Part shown: piece by piece, positions 48,169 to 56,856 of the stretch
How the letters are laid out: every line of letters starts with the position of its first letter
Numbering within the stretch: the first letter of the stretch is position 1
NCBI GenBank assembly: GCA_001799615.1
Contig: MGTU01000018.1
Span: forward strand, 28,390-92,389
Direction of reading: 5' to 3'
From: Elusimicrobia bacterium GWA2_61_42
GTDB lineage: Bacteria; Elusimicrobiota; Elusimicrobia; Elusimicrobiales; UBA9959
DNA: 64,000 bases
The notes under the pieces: generated by a model
Database searches by the model: none
Told to the model about the DNA's origin: nothing
The model's input: the letters and a program-made list of their open reading frames with translations, nothing else
Position numbers and translations under genes: made by a program

Positions 48169-48690
48169 TTAGTCGGCTCCCAGCTTCAGCTCGGGCCTTT
48201 CCTTTTCCAGTTCGGCCAGGTAGCGGCCCGCCAGGTCCGTGTTGGCCCTGTGGTCCAGCTGGTGGACCAGGATGCGCTCCGCCGCCAGCACCGCCAGCTC
48301 GGCCACTTTGCCCTTGAGCTCGCGGGCGGCCTCGGCTTTCTGCGTCTCGATCTCTTTTTTCGCCGAGTCCACGATCACGCCGGCGGCCCTGCGGGCCTCC
48401 TCGATCAGGAGGTCGGTCTCTTTTTCGGCGGACAGGCGCGCCTCGTCCATCCGGCGCTGTATCTCGGTCTTCATGGCCGCCATCTGGGCGTCCAGCTCGG
48501 CTTTGAGCTTCTCGGCCCCGGCGCGGGCCGTTTCGGCCGAGTGGAGGTCGTGCTTAATGGCGCGCTCGCGCTCCTCGACGGCCTGCATCAGGGGCTTCCA
48601 CGCCGTCTTGGACAGCACGAGCACCAGCAGGACAAAGCAGGTTATCGTCCAGAACATTAGGCCGAATTCCGGCCTGATCAATGCTTCCAT
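48169..48690 (-). CDS. atpF: F-type ATP synthase b subunit
   Basis: The 173-residue protein has one N-terminal membrane helix (GLMFWTITCFVLLVLVLSKTAWKPLMQAVEERE) and a long charged coiled coil to the end, as in subunit b. It forms the peripheral stalk. A 103-base gap with a hairpin separates it from atpE upstream. Confidence 0.93.
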   Translation of the reverse strand: MEALIRPEFGLMFWTITCFVLLVLVLSKTAWKPLMQAVEERERAIKHDLHSAETARAGAEKLKAELDAQMAAMKTEIQRRMDEARLSAEKETDLLIEEARRAAGVIVDSAKKEIETQKAEAARELKGKVAELAVLAAERILVHQLDHRANTDLAGRYLAELEKERPELKLGAD

Positions 48691-48731
48691 GGCAAACTCC
48701 TAGTTGAAAAGTTTCGCGAGCCGCGAGCCTG

Positions 48732-48757
48732 AAAAATTAAGGGAAAGATTCTTTCCC
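48732..48757 (-). terminator. Hairpin with U-rich tail between atpE and atpF
   Basis: On the minus strand GGGAAAG (48757-48751) and CTTTCCC (48747-48741) form a 7-bp stem with an AAT loop, followed by TTAATTTTT. It lies in the only large intercistronic gap of the atp operon (103 bases). It may be a partial terminator or an RNA 3'-end stabiliser that raises the amount of c-subunit message. Confidence 0.5.
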
Positions 48758-48793
48758 CGAAACTCCCGGGCCCCGCGGCTTTCAAAACATCCC

Positions 48794-49090
48794 TTAGTGC
48801 TGCGCCGAGGTCGTCTGCGCGGCGGCCGGGGCGGCTTCGCCCTTGGGCATGGCAAAGTTCATCACGGCCAGCATGCAGATGACCAGCGCGAGGAACGCGA
48901 GGCCTTCTATGAGGGCGGCGGCGATGATCATGGTGGTGCGGAGCGCGGGCCCGGCTTCGGGCTGGCGGGCGGTGCCGTCCAGCGCGCTGGCGGCCAGCTT
49001 GCCTATGCCGAGGCCGGCGCCGATGAGGGTAAGGCCGGCGCCGAGGCCGGCGCCGATGTAGCCGAGTCCGAGGAATGTAAGGTCGTTCAT
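48794..49090 (-). CDS. atpE: F-type ATP synthase c subunit
   Basis: The 98-residue protein is a two-helix hairpin with the ARQPE loop (residues 41-45) and the ion-binding Glu62 in AALIEGLAFLALVICML. The residue after Glu62 is Gly, and the Gln found in the first helix of sodium-type rings is replaced by Ile29. Both suggest a proton-driven enzyme. An Ala/Thr/Pro-rich C-terminal extension of about 17 residues is longer than usual. It forms the rotor ring. Confidence 0.95.
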   Translation of the reverse strand: MNDLTFLGLGYIGAGLGAGLTLIGAGLGIGKLAASALDGTARQPEAGPALRTTMIIAAALIEGLAFLALVICMLAVMNFAMPKGEAAPAAAQTTSAQH

Positions 49091-49127
49091 TGTACTACCT
49101 CCGTGTAATATTAAAACCGCTCGAGAT

Positions 49128-49889
49128 CTAGTGCGGGTGCATCGCCGCGCCCGTAAAAATAGCCGTCAGCGTGACGAAAACGTAAGCCTGCAGGAAAGCC
49201 ACCAGCAGCTCCAGCAGCAGCGTGAACAGCACCAGCCCCACCGAGATGGGCGCGACGCCCAGCCCCACGGCGACGCCGAAAGAGCCGAAGATGAAAATAA
49301 AACAGAGGAAGACCAGGATCACGATGTGGCCGGCTATCATGTTGGCGAAGAGACGGATCGCCAGGGCGAAAGCCTTTATGAACATGCCCAGGACCTCTAT
49401 GGGGAACATCAGCGGATACAGCCAGAGCGGCACGCCCTTGGGCACCAGGTGGCCGAAGTAACCGACGAGGCCCTGTTCTTTTATGCCGGCGAACGTTATC
49501 AGGATAAAGCTGGTGAACGCCAGGCCGGCGGTAACGGCCAGGTTGCCGGTGGCGCTGGCGCCGTAGGGCACCAGCCCGATAAGGTTCATGAGCAGGATGA
49601 AGAAGAAGAGGGTGGCGAAATAGCCGGTATACGCGGCGCCCTTGTGGCCGAGGTTGGGGAGCACTATCTCGTCGCGCAGGAAAAGCACCGTCATCTCAAG
49701 CATGGCGCGGAAAGGCGCCAGCGCCCGGGACCGGCTGCGGATAAGAAGAGGGAAACCGACCAGGAGGATGAACGAGGCTATCCCCATCATCAGCAGGTGT
49801 TTGGAGAGGGGAAGCCTGAGCGGGCCGAAAGTGACCCACGCCCAGACCTTATCCACTATATGGTGCTCAAGTATTAATTTTAGGTCCAT
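49128..49889 (-). CDS. atpB: F-type ATP synthase a subunit
   Basis: The 253-residue protein has five to six membrane helices. The essential Arg179 lies in KAFALAIRLFANMIAGHIV, and the NLIGLVPYGASATGNLAVTAGLAF and ELLVAFLQAYVFVTLTAIF segments are typical. It forms the ion half-channels against the c-ring. It overlaps the upstream small membrane protein by 23 bases. Confidence 0.96.
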   Translation of the reverse strand: MDLKLILEHHIVDKVWAWVTFGPLRLPLSKHLLMMGIASFILLVGFPLLIRSRSRALAPFRAMLEMTVLFLRDEIVLPNLGHKGAAYTGYFATLFFFILLMNLIGLVPYGASATGNLAVTAGLAFTSFILITFAGIKEQGLVGYFGHLVPKGVPLWLYPLMFPIEVLGMFIKAFALAIRLFANMIAGHIVILVFLCFIFIFGSFGVAVGLGVAPISVGLVLFTLLLELLVAFLQAYVFVTLTAIFTGAAMHPH

Positions 49890-50154
49890 GTTTCAGCGGA
49901 AACGCCTCAAAAGCCAGCTGCACCAGAACGAAGGACACCGCGAACGCGATTACAATTATATATTTTTCATGGCGGAGCAGACAAACGGCGGCGAGCAGCA
50001 GCGCGAGGCGGCAAAAAAAGCTGACGGCAAAAACGGCATAAAAGACCGCGTCCGCGGCCCTGAGGACTTTTTTCAGGGCGGCCCGCGCCCCCCAGCCGCT
50101 CAGCGCGCCCAAGGCGGCGCCGCAGAGCATCCCGCCGGTCACGGTATGGATCAC
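49867..50154 (-). CDS. Small membrane protein at the head of the atp operon, AtpI-like
   Basis: The 95-residue protein has two to three hydrophobic stretches (TGGMLCGAALGALSGWGARAAL, VFYAVFAVSFFCRLALLLAAVCLL and IIVIAFAVSFVLVQLAF). Its position between atpZ-like and atpB is where AtpI, the ATP synthase assembly factor, normally sits, and the size is compatible. The sequence alone does not prove the family. It overlaps atpZ by four bases and atpB by 23. Confidence 0.6.
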   Translation of the reverse strand: MIHTVTGGMLCGAALGALSGWGARAALKKVLRAADAVFYAVFAVSFFCRLALLLAAVCLLRHEKYIIVIAFAVSFVLVQLAFEAFPLKHGPKINT

Positions 50155-50363
50155 CGCTTCCCCTCCCCTTTGGGGAACAGCTCCATGGCCACCAGGTAAA
50201 ACCCGCCGGCCAGCCCCGCGGCCGCGCCGCCCAGCATCAGCCAGGGGGCCCAGCCCAGTTTTTTATCCAGCCAGTAGCCGCCCCAGAAGCCGGCCAGCAC
50301 CGCCACGGCCAGTTCAAGCCCTATCTGGGCGTACTTCCAATAATTCTCGGTCTGTGGCGGCAT
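50151..50363 (-). CDS. AtpZ/AtpI-type small membrane protein
   Basis: The 70-residue product, YAQIGLELAVAVLAGFWGGYWLDKKLGWAPWLMLGGAAAGLAGGFYLV, is a two-helix hairpin with the G-x-x-x-G-x-x-LDKK-x-G pattern of AtpZ-like proteins at the start of many atp operons. Family members have been linked to magnesium or calcium transport and rotor assembly. It is the first gene of the operon. Its ATG lies six bases after a -10 box, so translation may start on a leaderless mRNA. Confidence 0.8.
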   Translation of the reverse strand: MPPQTENYWKYAQIGLELAVAVLAGFWGGYWLDKKLGWAPWLMLGGAAAGLAGGFYLVAMELFPKGEGKR

Positions 50364-50369
50364 ACCGGT

Positions 50370-50443
50370 ATTTTACATTTTTAAAGGTCCGGGGCAGGGC
50401 CGTTCATTATCCGAAACCGGCTTTAAAAATAAAATGGTAAAAT
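50370..50443. promoter_or_regulatory. Divergent -10 boxes for the atp operon and the GGDEF gene
   Basis: On the minus strand TAAAAT (50370-50375) ends six bases before the atpZ-like ATG (50363). On the plus strand TGGTAAAAT (-10 at 50438-50443) ends six bases before the ATG at 50450. Neither gene has a Shine-Dalgarno. The two boxes are arranged symmetrically, and both mRNAs could start at their ATG. Confidence 0.5.
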
Positions 50444-50449
50444 CAGGCT

Positions 50450-52165
50450 ATGGACGCCGCCGGGAAAAAAATACTGCTTGTGGAGAACGACGCGGAAAGC
50501 GCGCGCGGGCTGACCGCTTTCCTGGAAGAGCACGGCTACCGCTCCCAGACGGTGACCGAATTCCCGCAGGCCGTCACGGCCGTGCAGAACTGGCGGCCGG
50601 ACCTGGTGATCATCAACATCCTGATACAGGCTTTCAACCCCCTGGATTTCATAAACGAGCTGAAAAAGAACCCGTTCACCGAAGCCCAGAAGATCATCAT
50701 CTTCTCGCAGACCCCGAAAACGGAGATCGTAACCGGCCCCGCGCCCAAAGTGCGGGGCTATATCACCAAACCGGTGGATTTCGAGGCCCTTAAAATTTCT
50801 TTGCGCAAGATCCTGCCCGCGCCCGTCCTCGGCGTGCCGCCCGCCGTGATGGTGGCCGACGACGACCCCGAATTCTCGGACCTGGTCAAGATGTTCCTGG
50901 AAGCCAACAATTACCGCGCCCTGCTGGTGAACGACTCCACCACCCTTATAGACCGCATCCGCGCCGATAAACCGGACGCGCTGCTGCTGGACATCATGAT
51001 GCCCAAGAAGGACGGCTTCGCCATCATGTCCGAGATGCAGGATTCGGCGGACACCGCGGAGGTGCCGATACTCATAGTCAGCGGCCTGCGCCTGGAGAAT
51101 TACCAGCAGCGCGGCGTCCTCACCGGCCTGCCGGAGATAGTGTCCAGGGAGATCCCGGGCGACCTGCTTTTAAAGCTGATAGAAGAGCAGACCGCGGTGG
51201 AAAGGTTTCCGCAGCCCGGCGAACCGCCCAAGACCGCGCGGCCGCGCGTGCTGATGGCCGACGACCAGACCGAACTGCTGATGCTGATGAAGGAAATGGT
51301 GGAAGCCGCGGGGTTCGAGGTGTTCACCGCCAACGACGGCGTGGAAGCCATGAGCGCCGTTTTCGAGAACAATCCCGACATCATAGTGCTGGACTACAAC
51401 ATGCCCCGCAAGGACGGCCTGGAAGTGGCCCAGGACCTGAAGAACAACCCCCTGTTCGCGCATATTCCCATCATCATAGTCACCGGGGTGGGAGAGAAGC
51501 GCACGAAGATGAAGGGCCTGAGCATGGGCATAGACGATTACCTTATTAAGCCCGTGGACACGGACGAACTGATAGCCCGCATCCGCATGATCCTCAAGCG
51601 CAACAAGCAGGTGCTGGACACCAACCCGCTCTCCAAGCTGCCCGGCAACCCGTCCATCCAGGCCCGGGTGGAGCGGGAAATACAGAAAGGCAGCTGCTTC
51701 GCGGTGCTTTACCTGGACCTCAACAATTTCAAGGCCTATAACGACACCTACGGTTTCGAAGCCGGCGACCGGGTGCTGAAGGCCACCGCCAACCTGCTGG
51801 TGAAGCTGACCATCCAGAACGAGAACTCCGAGGATTTTATCGGCCACATAGGCGGCGACGACTTCATCGTGGTCACCGATTACGAACGCGCCGAGGACCT
51901 GGCCCGCCGCATCGCGACGGCTTTCGACGAGATAGCGCCCTCCTTCTACAGCAAGGCGGACCGCGACCGCGGGCACATCGTCTCCACCGACCGGCAGGGC
52001 GACATCAAGAAGTTCCCCTTCCTCTCCATCTCCATCGGCATAGTCCAGAACAAGACCCGCACCCTGCACTCCTTCGCCCAGGTGAGCAATATCGGCACCG
52101 AGCTGAAGAAGGGCGCCAAGGCCGCCCCCAAGAGCCATTACATCGTAGACCGCCGCAACGACTGA
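50450..52165 (+). CDS. Triple-receiver GGDEF-domain regulator
   Basis: The 571-residue protein has three receiver domains and a C-terminal GGDEF domain. REC1 (about 7-125) has Asn56 where the phosphorylated Asp should be (LVIINILIQ) and is probably not phosphorylated. REC2 (about 128-250) has Asp181 (LLLDIMMPKKDG). REC3 (about 260-385) has Asp315 (IVLDYNMPRKDG). The GGDEF domain (about 395-560) reads GGDDF at 468-472 and has no RxxD inhibitory site in the usual position. The third residue is acidic as in active enzymes, the fourth (normally Glu) is Asp, so diguanylate cyclase activity is uncertain. No membrane segment is seen. Confidence 0.9.
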   Translation: MDAAGKKILLVENDAESARGLTAFLEEHGYRSQTVTEFPQAVTAVQNWRPDLVIINILIQAFNPLDFINELKKNPFTEAQKIIIFSQTPKTEIVTGPAPKVRGYITKPVDFEALKISLRKILPAPVLGVPPAVMVADDDPEFSDLVKMFLEANNYRALLVNDSTTLIDRIRADKPDALLLDIMMPKKDGFAIMSEMQDSADTAEVPILIVSGLRLENYQQRGVLTGLPEIVSREIPGDLLLKLIEEQTAVERFPQPGEPPKTARPRVLMADDQTELLMLMKEMVEAAGFEVFTANDGVEAMSAVFENNPDIIVLDYNMPRKDGLEVAQDLKNNPLFAHIPIIIVTGVGEKRTKMKGLSMGIDDYLIKPVDTDELIARIRMILKRNKQVLDTNPLSKLPGNPSIQARVEREIQKGSCFAVLYLDLNNFKAYNDTYGFEAGDRVLKATANLLVKLTIQNENSEDFIGHIGGDDFIVVTDYERAEDLARRIATAFDEIAPSFYSKADRDRGHIVSTDRQGDIKKFPFLSISIGIVQNKTRTLHSFAQVSNIGTELKKGAKAAPKSHYIVDRRND

Positions 52166-52180
52166 CCCGGCGGCGCCGCA

Positions 52181-52215
52181 AAAAAAAGAAGCGCCCCGCC
52201 GGGGACGCTTCTTTT
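52181..52215. terminator. Bidirectional intrinsic terminator
   Basis: Stem AGAAGCG-CCCC / GGGG-A-CGCTTCT with an A-run on the left and TTTT on the right lies between the convergent GGDEF and protease genes. It should act on both strands. Confidence 0.85.
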
Positions 52216-52240
52216 CGCCTGGTCACTTTTCAACGCGGCG

Positions 52241-53416
52241 TCAAATTCTTACCGGCTGCGGGGCCGGGGGCTCCGGCACGGTGTAAACCGCGGGCCGGAT
52301 GGCGCCGCCGTCCTGCCCGGGCACATAAATGGCCGGCACGGCCTTGACGCCGCCCCGCTGCGGCCGCTGCATGCCGTTCAGGTAAATCTCCATCTCCGTC
52401 GCGGGAATAAGCCCCTGCAGCTCGGTTATCAGGGTCACTTCCTCCCCTTCGCCGCCGTCCTGCGGGTAAACGTTGGCCCGCCCGGGGGCGTAATGGTACG
52501 GGTTGCGGGGATCTTCCACCGCCGTGGGGGTAGAATCGTAAACGAAATCCGCGCCGCCGCGCGCCAGGATGCCCTCTATCTTCATGGTCCGCATATTGAA
52601 GACCGGGCTGCCGGAATTGCCGCTGAAAGTGTCCAGGTTGGCCACAAAATAGCCGCTGCGGGTCACGCTCCTGACCGCCGCGCCCTGTTCCTGCACCTTT
52701 ACGGGCATGCCGCTCGGGTAGCCTATAACCCCCACGCTGGCGTTCTGCTCCACCGGCGCGCGGTTTATGGCCAGCGGAATACGGCCGGATACTTTGCGGT
52801 CAAGCTTTATCAGCGCGTAATCGGGGCCGTTGCCGGCCAGGGGAGCCTGGGTGCAGGCGCCGTTGCGGCAGGTGAAGTTATGGCCGCTGCCGTCCTTCTT
52901 ATCCTGGTCCTGGACCCGCTGGGCGATTATCTGGCCGCAGCCGTAGACGTTCTCCGCGGGAAAAACCGAAGGGATCTCGCCCTGGCGGGTGACGGCGTAG
53001 CCGAAAACGAATTTTACCTTTTCGCAGGGCCCTCCCCTTTCATCCGGCTTGAAACAATGGCCGGCCGTGAGCACCAGGTCTTCCCCTACCAGCACGCCGG
53101 AACAGAAAGCGCCCACGGTCTGCGTGCCGAAAGGCTCGCCCGGCCGCAGGTTGTATTTATCCTGGAGCGACAGGGTCTTAAGCCTGTAAACCCCGGCGGC
53201 TTCGTCTTTGGCTATGGCCCGGTCGGAAAAAAGCGCGGCCGTGGATTCGGCGTACTTCCTCATGATCTCGCCGGCCTCGTAGGAATCCTTCAGATCGTTG
53301 TCCCCGTAATAGGAGGCGTCCTGCATCTCGTAGCCGTTGCTCCCGGCGCGCAGGGGCGAATAACCGCCGGCCAGGGCCGCGGTCATAAGGAGAAGGGTCG
53401 GTATAGCGCGTTTCAT
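52241..53416 (-). CDS. Secreted trypsin-like serine protease
   Basis: The 391-residue protein starts with a signal peptide (RAIPTLLLMTAALAGG). The catalytic triad is visible: His120 in VLTAGHCF, Asp199 in GPDYALIKLD and Ser268 in FSGNSGSPVFN (GNSGS). Six cysteines lie before the serine, possibly disulphides. The C-terminal part (about 300-391), with YLNGMQRPQRGGVKAVPAIYVPGQDGG and a Pro-rich end, is extra to the protease domain. The layout fits the V8/glutamyl-endopeptidase-like branch of the S1 family in the periplasm or outside. Substrates are unknown. Confidence 0.88.
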   Translation of the reverse strand: MKRAIPTLLLMTAALAGGYSPLRAGSNGYEMQDASYYGDNDLKDSYEAGEIMRKYAESTAALFSDRAIAKDEAAGVYRLKTLSLQDKYNLRPGEPFGTQTVGAFCSGVLVGEDLVLTAGHCFKPDERGGPCEKVKFVFGYAVTRQGEIPSVFPAENVYGCGQIIAQRVQDQDKKDGSGHNFTCRNGACTQAPLAGNGPDYALIKLDRKVSGRIPLAINRAPVEQNASVGVIGYPSGMPVKVQEQGAAVRSVTRSGYFVANLDTFSGNSGSPVFNMRTMKIEGILARGGADFVYDSTPTAVEDPRNPYHYAPGRANVYPQDGGEGEEVTLITELQGLIPATEMEIYLNGMQRPQRGGVKAVPAIYVPGQDGGAIRPAVYTVPEPPAPQPVRI

Positions 53417-53451
53417 ATAGTTGCCGTCCGCTATTTATAGTATGAGGCGTG

Positions 53452-53501
53452 GGTTGACGAAAGTCAACCTCTAAAGGGCCCGGGGCCGCCTGGGCCTTTA
53501 G
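53452..53501. repeat. Two inverted repeats upstream of the protease gene
   Basis: GGTTGAC-GAAA-GTCAACC (53452-53469) is a perfect 7-bp hairpin that overlaps a minus-strand TTGACT -35-like box. CTAAAGGGCCC / GGGCCTTTAG (53471-53501) is a 10-bp stem with one bulge. A possible -10 (TACTAT, 53437-53442) lies 19 bases from the TTGACT. The first repeat could be an operator. Confidence 0.45.
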
Positions 53502-53520
53502 ACCTAAAAGCCATGGGGGG

Positions 53521-53557
53521 AAATAAAAACGCCGTCCGCTTTTAAGACGGACGGCGT
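53521..53557 (-). terminator. Intrinsic terminator of the SWIB gene
   Basis: On the minus strand ACGCCGTCCG / CGGACGGCGT is a 10-bp stem followed by TTTTTATTT (53529-53521). It lies 19 bases after the SWIB stop. Confidence 0.85.
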
Positions 53558-53576
53558 CAAGAGATAAACTACCGGC

Positions 53577-53840
53577 TTATTTCTTTATGTTCTTGCTGAT
53601 GATGGTGGCCAGGTCGAACATGGTAACCTGCTTCTTGTTGGCGAAAAGAGGAAGAAGCTTGGCATCGGCGTTGATGTTGCGCTTGTTCTTCTTGTCCTGC
53701 AGGTTGTTCTTCTTTATGTAGACCCAGAGTTTCTTAACGATCTCGGTGCGGGGAAGCGGCTTCGCGCCGACTAACGCGGCAAGGGTGTCGTTGGGGGTAA
53801 CAGGGGCCATGAACTTCGAGTTTGCTTTGGCTGCGGGCAT
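53577..53840 (-). CDS. SWIB/MDM2-domain protein
   Basis: The 87-residue protein is basic and contains the SWIB/MDM2 fold pattern: PVTPNDTLAALVGAKPLPRTEIVKKLWVYIKKNNLQDKKNKRNINADAKLLPLFANKKQVTMFDLATIISKNI. In eukaryotes this domain belongs to chromatin remodellers. In bacteria it is a small stand-alone protein, best known in Chlamydiae and some other phyla, of unknown role, perhaps DNA-bound or interacting with topoisomerase. It has a strong promoter, an AAGGAGG site and its own terminator, so it is a monocistronic, probably abundant product. Confidence 0.9.
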   Translation of the reverse strand: MPAAKANSKFMAPVTPNDTLAALVGAKPLPRTEIVKKLWVYIKKNNLQDKKNKRNINADAKLLPLFANKKQVTMFDLATIISKNIKK

Positions 53841-53882
53841 TGTACGTCCTCCTTAAGGATGTTGCTTCAAATTACTAAGTAC

Positions 53883-53912
53883 ATATAACCTATTTTCCCT
53901 TGAGAGTGTCAA
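53883..53912 (-). promoter_or_regulatory. Sigma70 promoter of the SWIB gene
   Basis: Minus-strand consensus TTGACA (53907-53912) and TTATAT (53883-53888) with an 18-base spacer, followed by AAGGAGG before the ATG. Together they predict strong expression. Confidence 0.75.
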
Positions 53913-53925
53913 TGGAAAATATTTT

Positions 53926-55509
<1,584 letters not shown>

Positions 55510-55527
55510 ATATCCTCTGTGGGGAAT

Positions 55528-56688
55528 TTAATCCAAAATCTTGCGGATGCGGCCGACGCCTTCCACTATGCCGACCTCGGAGCCGCAGTAGCTCAGGCGC
55601 AGGTGGCCTTCCTGGCCGAATTCCACGCCGGGCACCGTCACCACCATGGCTTTTTCCAGCAGCAGGGCGGAAAGTTTCGCGGAATCGGGCTCATAGGCGC
55701 TGAAGTCGGGAAAGCTGTAGAAGGTGCCCTGCGGCTTATGCAGCTTCACTTTCTTTAACTTGGAAAGCTCGGCCACCATCACGTCGCGCTTTTTTTCCAG
55801 CCCCGCGCGCAAGGTATCCACAAAGCCGTTGCCTTCGCGCAGCGCGCCGGCGGCCGCGGCCTGGCTGAGGGCGGAAGGACAGGAAGAAACCTGCGCCTGC
55901 ACCTTTACCATGGCCTGCGACAGGGCCTCGTTGGCCACGCTCCAGCCTATGCGGTAGCCGGTCATGGAGAAAGTTTTGGAGACGCCGTTTATGGAAACGA
56001 TGATCGAGTCGTTGAGCGGGCGCCTGGAGAAATTGAAGGCCGACGGGGCCTTGAGGCCGTCGAACACCAGCCGGTTGTAGATATCGTCCATCAGCAGGTA
56101 GACGTTGCGGGCTTCGCAGACTTCCACCAGCTCGCGGATAAATTCTTCGGAGTAGACCTGGCCGGAAGGGTTATTGGGGCTATTTAGCATGATAGCCTTG
56201 GTGGAGCTGGTGAAGTGGGCTTCGATATCCTCCACGGAGACCAGCAGTTCGCCCTTGGGCGGGCGCACGATGACCGGCATGCCGTAGGCCAGCTTGACCA
56301 TCTCGGGATAGCTCACCCAGTAAGGCGCGGGGAAAATGACCTGGTCGCCCGGGTCCACGACGGAGACGAGGAAATTATAGATGGCCTGTTTGGCGCCGGA
56401 GGCCACCACGATGTTCTTGTTGCCGGGCTTCACGCCGTAGTGCTGCTCGGTGTAGGCGGCTATTTCTTTTTTCAGGGGGAGGGTGCCGGAAACCGGGGTA
56501 TAGCGCACGAAACCGCCGTCGAGCATCTTGCGGCTTTCCTCGAAGGCGCCGGCGGGTATTTTTTCTTCGGGTTCGCCGCCGCCCAGGTGGATGACGGGCT
56601 TGCCCTCGGCTTTCAGGTTATTCGCTAATTCGTTGAGCTTGAGCGTGGCCGATTGGCCGAGAGACAGAGCGAGTCTGCTGAGGTTCAT
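55528..56688 (-). CDS. Class I aspartate aminotransferase-like PLP enzyme
   Basis: The 386-residue protein is a fold-type I aminotransferase. The PLP lysine is Lys238 in NGVSKTFSMTGYRIGW, and the family marks VASGAKQAIYNFLVS, APYWVSYPEM, NSPNNPSGQVY and DDIYNRLVF are present. These fit the AspC/PATase branch that transfers amino groups between aspartate and 2-oxoglutarate or prephenate. The exact acceptor is open. No Shine-Dalgarno is obvious before the ATG. tRNA-Cys lies 33 bases upstream on the same strand, so the gene may be transcribed from the tRNA promoter. pckA follows. Confidence 0.87.
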   Translation of the reverse strand: MNLSRLALSLGQSATLKLNELANNLKAEGKPVIHLGGGEPEEKIPAGAFEESRKMLDGGFVRYTPVSGTLPLKKEIAAYTEQHYGVKPGNKNIVVASGAKQAIYNFLVSVVDPGDQVIFPAPYWVSYPEMVKLAYGMPVIVRPPKGELLVSVEDIEAHFTSSTKAIMLNSPNNPSGQVYSEEFIRELVEVCEARNVYLLMDDIYNRLVFDGLKAPSAFNFSRRPLNDSIIVSINGVSKTFSMTGYRIGWSVANEALSQAMVKVQAQVSSCPSALSQAAAAGALREGNGFVDTLRAGLEKKRDVMVAELSKLKKVKLHKPQGTFYSFPDFSAYEPDSAKLSALLLEKAMVVTVPGVEFGQEGHLRLSYCGSEVGIVEGVGRIRKILD

Positions 56689-56721
56689 AGGATCTGGGGG
56701 TAAGGAACCGAAAAGATTTTA

Positions 56722-56793
56722 AGGTGCGGGTGGGAATCGAACCCACGAATAAGAGTTTTGCAGACTCTCGCCTTACCACTTGGCCACCGCACC
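56722..56793 (-). tRNA. tRNA-Cys (anticodon GCA)
   Basis: Minus-strand cloverleaf of 72 bases with acceptor arms GGTGCGG and CCGCACC, D-arm GCCAAGTGGTAAGGC, anticodon stem AGAGT/ACTCT with loop CTGCAAA (GCA), T-arm GTGGGTTCGATTCCCAC and discriminator T, which is the usual identity base for cysteine. CCA is not encoded. Confidence 0.95.
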
Positions 56794-56801
56794 GTAAAAA
56801 T

Positions 56802-56830
56802 ATCTTATCAAACTTTGCCCGAATCCTCAA
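56802..56830 (-). promoter_or_regulatory. Promoter of tRNA-Cys (and perhaps the aminotransferase and pckA)
   Basis: Minus-strand TTGAGG (56825-56830), 17 bases, TAAGAT (56802-56807), the latter preceded by TGA (extended -10). The -10 ends eight bases before the tRNA 5' end. Confidence 0.6.
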
Positions 56831-56856
56831 CCTCGGCCCGCGGGGCCGGGTCTTTT

